Shown piece by piece: positions 8,749 through 17,385 of a stretch of 64,000 nt of DNA. Every line of letters starts with the position of its first letter. Position 1 is the first letter of the stretch. Source of the DNA: an uncultured Bacteroidales bacterium (lineage in GTDB: Bacteria; Bacteroidota; Bacteroidia; Bacteroidales; Muribaculaceae); assembly GCA_947072905.1 (NCBI GenBank), contig CAMTKF010000006.1:1-64000 (forward strand), in the 5' to 3' direction. Both the position numbers and the translations under genes were made by a program. The notes beneath the pieces were generated by a model. The model was not told where the DNA came from. It worked only from the letters and a program-made list of their open reading frames with translations, and did not search any database.

Positions 8749-9060
8749 TCAACAAAGAGACAGCGATACGCCACCAAATGAGAAGGCAGCAGGCACGCCC
8801 ATAGCCTTGAATGCCCTGACGATTGTCCCGACAGTGAGATTGTGACCTCTCTCTATCCTTGACACCTGCGCCCGCTGTACTCCCATCAGTTCGCCAAGCT
8901 GCTGCTGTGTGAGGTTCTTTTCCTTTCTTGCTTGTTTGATAGCTTCTCCTATGAGGTAGGACTGCAATTCAGCATCCATTGCGTCACGGCGTGGTGTCCC
9001 TTTCTCGCCGACAACGCGGTCAAGCATTTCATCGTGGGTATATAGTTTCATCTTTTCCAT
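8749..9060 (-). CDS. higA: HigA-like antitoxin, XRE-family HTH protein
   Basis: A 103-residue protein with a helix-turn-helix of the XRE/Cro type at about residues 37-90 (IKQARKEKNLTQQQLGELMGVQRAQVSRIERG read in segments). The N-terminal 35 residues are acidic and polar and probably contact the toxin. It begins 3 nt after the stop of the toxin gene, giving the toxin-first order typical of higBA modules. The protein should neutralise the toxin and repress the shared promoter. The alternative is a generic XRE regulator, but the partner gene makes that unlikely. Confidence 0.88.
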   Translation of the reverse strand: MEKMKLYTHDEMLDRVVGEKGTPRRDAMDAELQSYLIGEAIKQARKEKNLTQQQLGELMGVQRAQVSRIERGHNLTVGTIVRAFKAMGVPAAFSFGGVSLSLC

Positions 9061-9063
9061 ATC

Positions 9064-9405
9064 TTATTTAGATTTCTCATCGTAATATCTTTTTCTCAGT
9101 GCTTCTGCATGAGCCAATTCACTCTCGGGTGTCTTTTGCGTTTTCTTTACGAATCCGTGAGTGGCAATCACAAGGTTTCCCGTGTCCTTGTCCCAAAACG
9201 CAAGCAGACGGTACTTGAAGCCTTGGTATATGGTTCTGAACTCCCATATATCATCATTCAGCTTCTTGAACAGCTCCTTGTCCATGAAATAACGGCTCTT
9301 GGAGATGTTGTAGGCAATCTTGTCCTTAACCTTATCGGGCAAGGATTCCAGAAATACAATGGCCTCCTCCATGTAGGACACATCAAATTTCGCTTTCAGT
9401 TCCAT
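9064..9405 (-). CDS. higB: HigB/RelE-superfamily toxin (phage Gp49-like)
   Basis: A 113-residue basic protein of the HigB/Gp49-like group in the RelE fold, which includes ribosome-dependent mRNA endonucleases. Visible hallmarks are LKKLNDDIWEFRTIYQGFKYRLLAFW in the central strands (the family W-E-R...Y-R pattern) and the C-terminal ATHGFVKKTQKTPESE segment, the typical H-x-F-x-K-K-x-x-K-T-P motif. It lies just upstream of its antitoxin. The cassette sits between two 48-bp direct repeats, pointing to acquisition or movement as a unit. Confidence 0.9.
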   Translation of the reverse strand: MELKAKFDVSYMEEAIVFLESLPDKVKDKIAYNISKSRYFMDKELFKKLNDDIWEFRTIYQGFKYRLLAFWDKDTGNLVIATHGFVKKTQKTPESELAHAEALRKRYYDEKSK

Positions 9406-9425
9406 TCATATTCTTGTTTAGATTG

Positions 9426-9433
9426 CAAAGATA
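9426..9433 (-). promoter_or_regulatory. -7 element of higBA
   Basis: On the minus strand this reads TATCTTTG, a match to the Bacteroidetes -7 element, 21 bp upstream of higB. No convincing -33 element was found at the normal distance, so the site is partial. Confidence 0.5.
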
Positions 9434-9517
9434 CGAAGAATGTTACATATATAGAAACATTCAAGCAATTATTTTTGTTCCTTAATATCCCGGTCATTGT
9501 AATCAAGGGTTATAGTG

Positions 9518-9565
9518 CTATTCCTCACGGGCGGAGTTCTCACTGCGGGCACTCCGCTCGTTGTT
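9518..9565. repeat. 48-bp direct repeat, right copy, with terminator-like hairpin
   Basis: The right-hand copy of the repeat at 8487-8534. The hairpin stem has one mismatch relative to the left copy. On the minus strand this copy supplies the last codons and the TAG stop of the gene that ends at 9518, so the terminator-like hairpin lies inside a coding sequence. Confidence 0.85.
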
Positions 9566-10858
9566 TATTTTCTTGCTCTTATCTCTGAATTCCTTCCATG
9601 TGTTCTCGGTATTTTTGTTAAACTTATATTCAGAGATACCGGTAAGATTTTTGAAAACATTGAGTACACGGTTGCCGACAGTGAAGTTGCGGTTGGTCAA
9701 ATGATTGCTCTTCATCCTTAGATTAGGCGCTTTTGACTGCCTGACCACATCGGTGTCGATATTGCGCACACGGTCAATCAGAGCCAAGGTACCTGCCTGC
9801 AGCTCGGGAATATCGGCCGAGCGTGTCATGGCAAAGGCATCGGGGTGCGACCGCTGTTTCTCCATTTTCTTGGCATCCCTCACTGATATATAGCGTTTGT
9901 CGAGTATATAGACTTCGATATACGATGCCACGAAAAACGGCTTGTCCTCTCTGTTGAACATGAACATCTGCCGTCCACGTCCACGCGACTCTATGCTGCA
10001 CGAGAAGCCGACGAGATCGAGCGGAGTCACCCCGTCGCCCGCGGGATTGCCGTAATTGAGTCTGAGCATGAATTTCTCAAAGTCCACATCCTCACGACCA
10101 AGAAAATAAGCCATCTCGGGCACCCACCGGCGGCAGGCCGAGTCGGCCAGCACATCAATGTCGATTGTGATACGGTCGTTGTTCTTATTCCATATCTCAG
10201 CCGCGCCATACTTGCTGCCTACCGTATCAACCCCGTTTATACCTGCCTTGAGAGCTGCGGGCAAGGGCTGCTCGGGAGCCGGGCTCATCCAGTCTGACCA
10301 CGAAAAGTGGTGGTTGCACCGGTCGCTCACGCTGTCAAGTCCGTATCCGTCCATAAACTGATAATAAGAATGCGAATCGAGTACGCGGGCCAGGCGCCAG
10401 CCCTTGTACTTAGTTTTTTCGGGACCGGGCAGCATGAAGTCCACTACCTTCTCGCGATACATCGAGACGGTGTCGGTATAGCTCGACAATGACGAATACT
10501 CGCGCACGTAAGCCACCACGTGCAGCATTTTCTTGTCTTTGGCCTCCACCACCACCTCGGGCAGTTCGGTTATATTCTCGCTAAGAAATATGGTATCGGC
10601 AGCCGCATCGGCCACTTTCTTTTCAAAATATCCCATGTACCTTATAAGTAGCGGAAAGTCGTCGGTCGAGGCACAGCGTATGGATCCGTCCCTTGAGCTC
10701 GTGCCTATGAATGTGCCCTTGTAGTTGAATACCGAAGCGCTTGCCAGCGGCGTGTGCGAAGCAGAGTCGGCTACAACCATGTATCTGTTCATGCAAGGGG
10801 CTTGGCAGATACCGGCAACCATCACAACTATTATAAGTAAAATGCGGCAGAGAGACAT
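9518..10858 (-). CDS. Exported protein with carboxypeptidase regulatory-like domain
   Basis: A protein of about 446 residues. A signal peptide (CRILLIIVVMVAGICQA) leads into a carboxypeptidase-regulatory-like beta-sandwich: the segment DSASHTPLASASVFNYKGTFIGTSSRDG is the usual D...PL..A.V...G...GT.TD.dG pattern, ending in the ELPEVVVEAK linker common in Bacteroidetes surface proteins. The rest, with many aromatic residues, is not recognised. The ATG at 10858 was chosen over one at 10900 because it places a basic N-terminus just before the hydrophobic core. The C-terminal 16 residues or so are encoded by the right 48-bp repeat, so the natural end may have been altered by that repeat. Location is periplasm or outer membrane. 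Confidence 0.65.
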   Translation of the reverse strand: MSLCRILLIIVVMVAGICQAPCMNRYMVVADSASHTPLASASVFNYKGTFIGTSSRDGSIRCASTDDFPLLIRYMGYFEKKVADAAADTIFLSENITELPEVVVEAKDKKMLHVVAYVREYSSLSSYTDTVSMYREKVVDFMLPGPEKTKYKGWRLARVLDSHSYYQFMDGYGLDSVSDRCNHHFSWSDWMSPAPEQPLPAALKAGINGVDTVGSKYGAAEIWNKNNDRITIDIDVLADSACRRWVPEMAYFLGREDVDFEKFMLRLNYGNPAGDGVTPLDLVGFSCSIESRGRGRQMFMFNREDKPFFVASYIEVYILDKRYISVRDAKKMEKQRSHPDAFAMTRSADIPELQAGTLALIDRVRNIDTDVVRQSKAPNLRMKSNHLTNRNFTVGNRVLNVFKNLTGISEYKFNKNTENTWKEFRDKSKKINNERSARSENSAREE

Positions 10859-10939
10859 CGTGATAAGGAAATGTTGCGCAAATATACGCTTATCCGCCAC
10901 ATAATCACTCTCTTATTTCATTATTTTAAGACAATTTAA

Positions 10940-10972
10940 GGGCCGTTTCAACAACAGATGTTAAAACGGCCC
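10940..10972 (-). terminator. Terminator after der
   Basis: A 9-bp stem GGGCCGTTT / AAACGGCCC (10940-10948 and 10964-10972) lies 23 bp past the der stop. On the minus strand it is followed by TTAAATTGTCTTAAAAT. Confidence 0.7.
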
Positions 10973-10994
10973 CCTTGACTATGAAGAAAGAAAG

Positions 10995-12308
10995 TTATTT
11001 ATCGCGGAAGAAGAGGTTGATGGGAGTACCTCTGAAGTTCCAGTGCTCGCGTATCTTGTTTTCGAGATAGCGGCGGTAGGGTTCCTTGACCCACTGCGGC
11101 AGGTTGCAGAAGAAAATAAATGTGGGAACCTGCGAGCCTTTGAGCATCGTGATATACTTGATTTTCACGAATTTGCCCTTGTTGGATGGCGGTGGATATG
11201 CAGCGATGTCTTCCTGCAGGGTGCGGTTTAGCTCCGAGGTAGGCACGGTGCGCTGACGGTTTTTGTAAACCTCTACAGCGGTCTCTATTACCTTGTAGAT
11301 ACGCTGCTTGGTGAGGGCCGAGCCGAATATGATGGGGAAGTCGGTGAAGGGTGCGAAACGCTGGCGTATCGAATCCTCAAAGTGCTTGATGGCAGTCTGC
11401 GACTTGTTCTCGGCTATGTCCCACTTGTTCACCACCACTACCAGACCCTTCTTGTTGCGCTGGATAAGGCCGAAGATATTCACGTCCTGCATCTCGATGC
11501 CGCGGGTTGCGTCGATCATCAGGATACATACGTCAGAGGCTTCGATAGCGCGGATAGAGCGGATCACCGAGTAGTACTCAATGTCTTCGTGAACCTTGTT
11601 TTTCTTACGTATACCGGCAGTGTCAACCAGATAGAAGTCAAAGCCGAACTTGTCGTAGCGGGTATAGATGGAGTCGCGTGTGGTGCCGGCAATGTCGGTG
11701 ACGATATGACGGTCTTCGCCGATGAAAGCGTTGATCAACGATGACTTGCCGGCATTGGGGCGGCCTACGATGGCAAACTTGGGTATGTCCTCGAGCTTCT
11801 CGGCAGCATTGGGGTCTTCGGCGGGAAGATCCTTCACCACCTCGTCGAGGAGGTCGCCGGTGCCGTAGCCGTTGATGGCCGACACGGGATAGGGGTCACC
11901 GAGTCCGAGCGAGTAAAACTCGGGCACATTGTAGATCCACTCGTTTGAGTCAACCTTGTTGGCCACAAGAATCACCGGTTTGGTGCTCTTGCGCAATATC
12001 TCGGCCACGTGGTCGTCGAGGTCGGTGGTGCCGTTCATGGCATCTACCACAAAGAGTATCACGTCGGCCTGCTCGATTGCGAGATAAACCTGACGGTTGA
12101 TTTCTGATTCGAAAATGTCATCGGAGTTGACTACCCAACCGCCGGTGTCGACGATAGAGAATTCAATGCCGTTCCAGTCTACCTTGCCATACTGACGGTC
12201 GCGTGTGGTGCCGGCTGTCGGGTCAACGATAGCGGTACGCGACTGCGTGAGTCGGTTGAAAAGAGTAGATTTGCCCACGTTTGGACGTCCTACGATAGCT
12301 ACGAGCAT
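10995..12308 (-). CDS. der: Ribosome assembly GTPase Der (EngA)
   Basis: A 437-residue protein with two tandem GTPase domains and a C-terminal KH-like domain, needed for 50S subunit maturation. The first P-loop is GRPNVGKST (7-15), with DTGG, and NKVD as the G4 motif. The second P-loop is GRPNAGKSS, with DTAG and NKWD. The C-terminus carries the [13 protein letters not shown] and FFCNLPQ patterns of the KH-like domain. The length is normal. It follows era on the same strand, 114 bp downstream, with its own -7 element in the gap. Confidence 0.98.
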   Translation of the reverse strand: MLVAIVGRPNVGKSTLFNRLTQSRTAIVDPTAGTTRDRQYGKVDWNGIEFSIVDTGGWVVNSDDIFESEINRQVYLAIEQADVILFVVDAMNGTTDLDDHVAEILRKSTKPVILVANKVDSNEWIYNVPEFYSLGLGDPYPVSAINGYGTGDLLDEVVKDLPAEDPNAAEKLEDIPKFAIVGRPNAGKSSLINAFIGEDRHIVTDIAGTTRDSIYTRYDKFGFDFYLVDTAGIRKKNKVHEDIEYYSVIRSIRAIEASDVCILMIDATRGIEMQDVNIFGLIQRNKKGLVVVVNKWDIAENKSQTAIKHFEDSIRQRFAPFTDFPIIFGSALTKQRIYKVIETAVEVYKNRQRTVPTSELNRTLQEDIAAYPPPSNKGKFVKIKYITMLKGSQVPTFIFFCNLPQWVKEPYRRYLENKIREHWNFRGTPINLFFRDK

Positions 12309-12355
12309 ATTGTATTAACAGCTTATGTTGTTTTAATCTTAATTTAAATTTTACG

Positions 12356-12363
12356 CAAAGTTA
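12356..12363 (-). promoter_or_regulatory. -7 element upstream of der
   Basis: Minus-strand TAACTTTG lies 48 bp before the der start. A possible TTG (12386-12388) is 22 bp upstream, slightly too far, so confidence is moderate. Confidence 0.5.
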
Positions 12364-12421
12364 CGAAATTTTTTGAATATTAGAGCAATGCCACCCCGTG
12401 CGGGCAGGGAGGCATGTATGA

Positions 12422-13312
12422 TTATTCAATGTAGCCGAAGCTGCGCAGCTTGTTCTCGCGGTTGCGCCAGTTGGGCTCGACCTTAACAAACAGTTCGAGG
12501 AAAACGTTCTTGCCGAAGAATTTCTCAATATCCTTGCGGGCATCCGTACCTACGCGCTTGAGCATAGATCCGCCCTTGCCTATGAGAATGCCCTTCTGCG
12601 AGTCGCGCTCCACGTATATCACGGCCATTATGTGGATTGAGTTTTCTTTTTCCTCAAATTTTTCCACTATTACCTCTGCCGAGTAAGGCACTTCCTTGTC
12701 GTAGTTGAGCAGGATTTTCTCGCGGATGATCTCGGTGACAAAGAATCGTGCGGGCTTGTCGGTGAGGGCATCCTTGCCGAAGTATGGTTCGCCCTCGGGC
12801 AGCAGCTCTACGATGCGGCGCATGAGGTTGGGCACATTGAAGCCTTCCTTGGCCGATGCGGGCAGGATTTCGGCGTTGGGCAGTATTGTGTGCCAGCGCT
12901 CCACAATCTTTTCGAGTTCAGTCTGATCCTTGAGCAGGTCTATCTTGTTGATTACCAGCAGTACGGGAATTTTCTCGGCAGCCACGCACTGCAGGAAGTC
13001 GGCGTTTTTGGTGGGGTCTTCGACCACGTCGGTCACATAGAGCAGTATGTCGGCATCGGTGAGCGCACCCTCCGAGAAGCTGAGCATGCTCTCCTGCAGT
13101 TTGTATTTAGGTTTGAGCACACCGGGGGTGTCGGAGAATACTATCTGGTACTCGGGGGTATTCACAATACCCATTATACGGTGGCGTGTGGTCTGGGCCT
13201 TGGAGGTGATGATGCTCACGCGTTCGCCTACAAGGTCGTTCATCAGGGTGGATTTGCCTACATTGGGGTTACCTACTATGTTTACAAATCCTGATTTATG
13301 TTTATTGTCCAT
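12422..13312 (-). CDS. era: GTPase Era
   Basis: A 296-residue GTPase that binds the 3' end of 16S rRNA during 30S maturation. The P-loop is GNPNVGKST (14-22), followed by the TTRHRIMGI switch region, DTPGV, and NKID. The C-terminal KH domain has the ERDSQKGILIGKGGSMLKR motif (GxxG loop IGKGG). The length and domain order are normal. It lies between fabH and der on the minus strand, separated from fabH by a strong hairpin, so it probably starts its own transcript. Confidence 0.98.
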   Translation of the reverse strand: MDNKHKSGFVNIVGNPNVGKSTLMNDLVGERVSIITSKAQTTRHRIMGIVNTPEYQIVFSDTPGVLKPKYKLQESMLSFSEGALTDADILLYVTDVVEDPTKNADFLQCVAAEKIPVLLVINKIDLLKDQTELEKIVERWHTILPNAEILPASAKEGFNVPNLMRRIVELLPEGEPYFGKDALTDKPARFFVTEIIREKILLNYDKEVPYSAEVIVEKFEEKENSIHIMAVIYVERDSQKGILIGKGGSMLKRVGTDARKDIEKFFGKNVFLELFVKVEPNWRNRENKLRSFGYIE

Positions 13313-13342
13313 ATCGGTTGTGTTTTATGCAGTTGATTGTAT

Positions 13343-13350
13343 CAAAAATA
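13343..13350 (-). promoter_or_regulatory. Candidate -7 element for era
   Basis: Minus-strand TATTTTTG sits 30 bp upstream of era and downstream of the fabH terminator. It fits TAnnTTTG, but no clear -33 element is seen. Confidence 0.4.
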
Positions 13351-13399
13351 ACAACAATCCGGCTCACTGAATGGTTTGGACTGCGCTTGTAATAAAAAT

Positions 13400-13434
13400 G
13401 CAAAAAGGACATCGGCATGTGGTGTCCTTTTTGC
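13400..13434 (-). terminator. Terminator between fabH and era
   Basis: A perfect 12-bp stem GCAAAAAGGACA / TGTCCTTTTTGC (13400-13411 and 13423-13434) with an 11-nt loop, 36 bp past the fabH stop. Its symmetric A/T arms allow termination after fabH on the minus strand, followed by ATTTTTATT. Confidence 0.8.
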
Positions 13435-13469
13435 AAAAAATATCTTGATATCCTGAAAAAAATCAGGAA

Positions 13470-14456
13470 TTAGAGGTCCCACACCAGGTACATGGCGCCC
13501 CAGGTGAATCCGGCACCGAATGCGGTGAGCACGAGCTTGTCGCCCTTGTGGAGCGAGTCTTTGTACTCGTCAAGGCAGATGGGAATTGAGGCGGCTGATG
13601 TGTTGCCTACATGCTGTATGTTTACAAGAACCTTCTCCATGGGCACCTTGGCACGCGAAGCCACGGCTTCGATGATGCGGAGGTTGGCCTGATGAGGAAT
13701 GAGGTATGCGATTTCGTCGGCAGAGAGGTTGTTGCGCTCCATGATGGCGATCGACGAGGTGAGCATGTCGGTAACAGCGTTTTTGTAAACGTTGCGTCCG
13801 TCCTGGAAGAGGTAGTGCTTGCCTGCGGCAACGGTTTCGGGAGTGGTGGGCAGTACAGAGCCGCCGCCTTCCATGAGCAGGTGGTCGCGTCCGCGTCCGT
13901 CAACGTGGAGCACTGCGTCGCGTACACCCATGCCTTCTTCTTCGGTGGGTTCAACGAGTACGCAAGCTGCGCCGTCGCCAAAGAGGGGGCAGGTGGCGCG
14001 GTCCTGATAGTTGATCATCGACGACATTTTTTCGGTGCAGACCACAATCACTTTTTTGTAGAGACCCGAGCGGATGTATGCGTTGGCATCCTGAAGTGCA
14101 ACAATGAAGCCGGCGCAAGCAGCCTGGATGTCGTAGCCATAGCAGTTCTTGATTTTGGCACCTTCGATTATTACCGATGCTGTAGAGGGGAAACGGTAGT
14201 CGGGATTTGAAGTTGCACAGATAACGAGGTCTACGGTATCGAGGTCGATATTATAAGCGGCAGCCATTTTTTCAATGGCTTTAATGCCGAGATATGAAGA
14301 GCCGGCACCATCCATCTTGAGGATGCGGCGTTCCTTGATGCCCACGCGGGTGGTGATCCACTCGTCGTTGGTGTCGACCATCTTCGAGAGCATCTCGTTG
14401 TCGAGGATGTCGTCGGGCAGATAGGAAGCTATGGCTGAAATGCGTGCGCTAAGCAT
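13470..14456 (-). CDS. fabH: 3-oxoacyl-[ACP] synthase III (FabH)
   Basis: A 328-residue beta-ketoacyl-ACP synthase III, which condenses acetyl-CoA (or branched acyl-CoA) with malonyl-ACP to start fatty-acid synthesis. The catalytic triad is visible: Cys114 in AACAGF, His255 in IPHQAN and Asn285 in GNTSAAS. The N-terminus has TNDEWITTRVGIKERR, typical of the family. It lies downstream of DUF177 and rpmF, the widespread yceD-rpmF-fabH arrangement that links ribosome protein L32 and lipid synthesis. A hairpin terminator follows. Confidence 0.98.
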   Translation of the reverse strand: MLSARISAIASYLPDDILDNEMLSKMVDTNDEWITTRVGIKERRILKMDGAGSSYLGIKAIEKMAAAYNIDLDTVDLVICATSNPDYRFPSTASVIIEGAKIKNCYGYDIQAACAGFIVALQDANAYIRSGLYKKVIVVCTEKMSSMINYQDRATCPLFGDGAACVLVEPTEEEGMGVRDAVLHVDGRGRDHLLMEGGGSVLPTTPETVAAGKHYLFQDGRNVYKNAVTDMLTSSIAIMERNNLSADEIAYLIPHQANLRIIEAVASRAKVPMEKVLVNIQHVGNTSAASIPICLDEYKDSLHKGDKLVLTAFGAGFTWGAMYLVWDL

Positions 14457-14608
14457 ATTACAGACTATATTGAAATTGGTGGTAAAACGTATTGGAAATG
14501 ATACGAAAAATCGCTCCTTCCTTCTCCTCGGCCTTGTTCCGTCTGAGGGGTCAAGCCGGGGAGACTAAAGGAGGGTTTTCCATTTTTGCCTATCGGAGAT
14601 TGTTAGGC

Positions 14609-14794
14609 TTAGAGGGCAGCGTCTTTTACGATGGCCTGCTTACCGCGGTAGTAGCCGCATTCGCCGCAGACTGTGTGATAGATGTGCCATGCGCCGCAGT
14701 TGGGGCAGAGAGCGAGTGTAGGCTCAACAGCCTTGTCGTGTGTACGACGTTTTGCGGTGCGGGTTTTCGATTGTTTGCGTTTAGGATGTGCCAT
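14609..14794 (-). CDS. rpmF: 50S ribosomal protein L32
   Basis: A 61-residue ribosomal protein. It starts MAHPKRKQSKTRTAKRR and has a four-Cys zinc ribbon (C30, C33, C43, C46 in CPNCG and CGECG), so this is the zinc-binding form. It lies 63 bp after the DUF177 gene and is probably co-transcribed with it and with fabH. Confidence 0.98.
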   Translation of the reverse strand: MAHPKRKQSKTRTAKRRTHDKAVEPTLALCPNCGAWHIYHTVCGECGYYRGKQAIVKDAAL

Positions 14795-14857
14795 TGTTGC
14801 TTATTGTTATTTGATTTGTTGCTTATATTGTTGTGGCTCGGTGAGCCTTGGTTGCTT

Positions 14858-15442
14858 TTATTCGTTGTCGGATCCGAGACCGCGCAGGGCATCCCAGCGG
14901 GGATCGGTGGCGCTGTCGTCGCCGCCCGCATCAAGCTGCTCTATCGAGTCGAGCATTTCGTCTTCGAGCTCGGCGTCTTCACCGGTGCCGTGGGCACGGT
15001 GTTTCTTGAGCAGCGCGCTCATTGCCCTGTTGCACTTGCCCAGCGGGTGAACGTGCTTGATGGGAATGCAGAGCACCACGGTGTCAAAGAGCATGTAGGC
15101 CACATTGAGGTAGTTGTCGCTCTGAGGTATGATGAGCAGGTTGTCGGATTCGTCGTTGTAGTCTTCGCCATATTCCACATCTATCGAGTAGGTGGTGTCG
15201 ATCGGCATGACAAGGTCGTCAAGGCAGCGGTCGCACAGCAGGGTTACAGTGCCTGTTATGTGAAAGTCGAGGTGGTAGAGGTCGTTGTGATGATTCACCA
15301 CCAGATGCACCTCGATGTCGGCGTCGCGGACGTCGGCATACTCCATATTGGCGAAGAACTGCTTGTCGAGCTTGTAGTCGAACTCATGTGTTCCTTCGCT
15401 CAATGATTTCAGTGGCAGCTTGTATGCGGTAAACTTTCCCAT
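14858..15442 (-). CDS. DUF177 (YceD-like) protein
   Basis: A 194-residue protein of the DUF177/YceD family, linked in other bacteria to 23S rRNA or large-subunit biogenesis. Support: the CDRCLDDL motif in the middle (the family C-x-R-C-L pattern), the acidic VEYGEDYNDESD stretch and the LCIPIKHVH segment close to the conserved L..P..H.C region. The C-terminus is acidic. The start at 15442 (MGKFTAYKL) was preferred over 15469 because it lies about 18 nt after the predicted transcription start. It is first in the operon with rpmF and fabH. Confidence 0.9.
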   Translation of the reverse strand: MGKFTAYKLPLKSLSEGTHEFDYKLDKQFFANMEYADVRDADIEVHLVVNHHNDLYHLDFHITGTVTLLCDRCLDDLVMPIDTTYSIDVEYGEDYNDESDNLLIIPQSDNYLNVAYMLFDTVVLCIPIKHVHPLGKCNRAMSALLKKHRAHGTGEDAELEDEMLDSIEQLDAGGDDSATDPRWDALRGLGSDNE

Positions 15443-15466
15443 AGATATGTTTGGTGAAAAACTTTG

Positions 15467-15497
15467 CAAAGTTACGCAAATTAGCCGAAATCACAAA
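15467..15497 (-). promoter_or_regulatory. Promoter of the DUF177-rpmF-fabH operon
   Basis: On the minus strand, TTTG (15494-15497) and TAACTTTG (15467-15474) are separated by 19 bp, a full match to the Bacteroidetes consensus. The start of transcription should be near 15460. Confidence 0.75.
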
Positions 15498-15535
15498 GTT
15501 TTAGTAAAAAATATTGTTAAAAAGCACTTTTATCA

Positions 15536-16180
15536 TTACTTGCGGCCAAAGTCGGCAGGTATTTCGCCCCAGTTTTCGGTCTGCCATTTAAGCAATGGAT
15601 TGGGTATGCGGTGGGTTGCGAGCCATGCGTCGGCGCGGGCAAGCACTGCCAGCAGCCGCTGATTTTGGGGCGTGGGCGTTATCTTGGTGTTGCTGTGGCC
15701 GCGGCGTATCCAGCTCAGCGCCGTGCGCGAGTCGGAGTAGATGGGTGTGGTGGTGTCGCCGCTGCGGGCCAGCAGGGCCGCAACGTGTATTATGGCAAGG
15801 TATTCGCCTATGTTGTTTGTACCTCCTTCGAGCGGGCCGTAGTGAAATACCTCTCGTCCGTCGGCCACGCGCACTCCGCGGTATTCCATAGGCCCGGGAT
15901 TGCGGGCGCAGGCTCCGTCGACGGCTATGGCATCGAGTCTTATCTCGGGGAAGAGGGTGTAGTCTATTTTCATGCCTATGTGCTTGCCCAGCTCGCGAGC
16001 CATGGCCAGCTGCTCGTCGGGATTGCCGCGGAAGGCCTCGGTGGCGGCATCCTGCGATGTGTAGCTCTTGAAGCGGGCGCCCTCAAATCCTTCGACCTGC
16101 TCACGGCAGTCGTCCCAGTTGTCGTAGATGCCGGGGGCGCGTCCTACCCATACCACATAGAATTTACGGTTTTGTGCCAT
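15536..16180 (-). CDS. Ribonuclease HI with N-terminal viroplasmin-like domain
   Basis: A 214-residue enzyme that cleaves RNA in RNA-DNA hybrids. The N-terminal 45 residues form a viroplasmin-like hybrid-binding domain (FYVVWVGRAPGIYDNWDDCREQVEGF with FKSYTSQDAATEAF). The RNase H domain follows, with catalytic acids in VDGAC, NIGEYLAI and YSDSRTA. The ADAWLATH segment lies near the C-terminus, and the final WQTENWGEIPADFGRK tail is typical of the Bacteroidetes form. It follows the alanine dehydrogenase-like gene by 15 bp, so the two are probably co-transcribed. Confidence 0.93.
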   Translation of the reverse strand: MAQNRKFYVVWVGRAPGIYDNWDDCREQVEGFEGARFKSYTSQDAATEAFRGNPDEQLAMARELGKHIGMKIDYTLFPEIRLDAIAVDGACARNPGPMEYRGVRVADGREVFHYGPLEGGTNNIGEYLAIIHVAALLARSGDTTTPIYSDSRTALSWIRRGHSNTKITPTPQNQRLLAVLARADAWLATHRIPNPLLKWQTENWGEIPADFGRK

Positions 16181-16195
16181 CTTTTTGTGCCATCT

Positions 16196-17377
16196 TTAAG
16201 AAAATTGCAGGAAAAGGTTTATATCGAGTTGCCGCTGCCCTATTATCTCGGCAATACGGGCATTGACGGGGTGGCCCAGGAAGGTGTATGCCGCGCGGCT
16301 CAGGCCTTTGTTGAAGCGCAGGGCATTTGTAAGGCCGTCGCACACGGTGATTTCATCAAAAAATGTGAGAAGGGTGGTACTCAGGGCCATGGCGGCGGTG
16401 CGCGGAACTGCCGACCCGGTATTGACGTAGCATGTGCGCACACGGGTGTGGGGGCTGCAATGGCTGCTGTCGGCCACGGCAAGGTCTATGCACTGCAACT
16501 CGGCGAATATGCGGCTGTCTCCACCCGACGACAGATCGAATGCCACCACGCCGCGCTTCATCTCCGACACTATGTCCACACCCAATTTCAACGGGTGGCG
16601 CGTGGGAGTGGATATCACCACATCGGCTGTGCGCAGTGCGCCGGCCAATACCCGGGGATGCAGCGCCGAGCCTATCACTTTCTGTTCGCCCAGTTCGTGC
16701 AGTGCTTCGCGCAGACGGTAAACGTCGTTGTCAAACATCCTTACGGTGGCACCGAGCCCCAGAGCCGAGCGGGCGGCAGCGCGGGCAGCTATGCCCGAGC
16801 CGAGTATGAGCACCTCGCAGGGCACTATTCCGGCCACACCGCCCAGCAGTATGCCCTTGCCATGCACGGGATCGGCCAGCAGCGACGAAGCCATGGCCAT
16901 GGCGGCGCGGCCGTCTACCTCGCTCAGTATGTCGGCAAAGGGATAGTGGCCGGCATCGTCGCTTATGAGGTCGAGGGCTATGGCAATGACGTGGCGTGAG
17001 AGCAGAGTGCGCAGCGCAGCGGCCTCCTGCTGCTGCGGGTGCAGCAGTCCCAGCAATACGGCTCCGGTCTTGAGCATTGAGGCATCGCGGCGGTTGATGG
17101 CCGGCAGATGCAGCACTATGTCGCAAGCCAGAGCCTCGCGACGGTCTACTATCTTCACCCCTCCGCTGCGGTAGTTATCGTCGCTGAAGTGTATGACCTC
17201 GGCAGCTTCCGATTCCATCTTCACCTCATATCCGAGTTCGCACAGCATTGCGGCACCCTCGGGCGTAAGGGGGAAACGGCGCTCGCCCGCAGCCGAAGCC
17301 CGGGGCAGGCCTATGGTGATTTTACGCTTGTCGGTGAGCACCGCGCAGGGCTGCTCTAACGGAGTGGGTGATTCCAT
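16196..17377 (-). CDS. Alanine dehydrogenase / NAD(P) transhydrogenase alpha-like protein
   Basis: A protein of about 393 residues of the alanine dehydrogenase/PNT family. The N-terminal domain has the family pattern TIGLPRASAAGERRFPLTPEGAAML (compare G.P.E...E.R..L.P), and a Rossmann motif occurs in VLILGSGIAARAAARSALGLGATV with D following in MFDND. This would be an NAD(H)-dependent dehydrogenase, but conserved residues elsewhere differ from classic Ald, so alanine as substrate is uncertain. The start at 17377 (MESPTPLEQ) is preferred over 17410 because the upstream codons lie inside the MITE-like repeat. The repeat ends 8 bp before this start codon and so separates the gene from its native upstream region. 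Confidence 0.78.
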   Translation of the reverse strand: MESPTPLEQPCAVLTDKRKITIGLPRASAAGERRFPLTPEGAAMLCELGYEVKMESEAAEVIHFSDDNYRSGGVKIVDRREALACDIVLHLPAINRRDASMLKTGAVLLGLLHPQQQEAAALRTLLSRHVIAIALDLISDDAGHYPFADILSEVDGRAAMAMASSLLADPVHGKGILLGGVAGIVPCEVLILGSGIAARAAARSALGLGATVRMFDNDVYRLREALHELGEQKVIGSALHPRVLAGALRTADVVISTPTRHPLKLGVDIVSEMKRGVVAFDLSSGGDSRIFAELQCIDLAVADSSHCSPHTRVRTCYVNTGSAVPRTAAMALSTTLLTFFDEITVCDGLTNALRFNKGLSRAAYTFLGHPVNARIAEIIGQRQLDINLFLQFS

Positions 17378-17385
17378 GGCTATAA

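Noticed and set aside
15611..16999. Long plus-strand open frame across two genes
   Set aside because: It runs antisense through the RNase HI and alanine dehydrogenase-like genes and shows no domain pattern.
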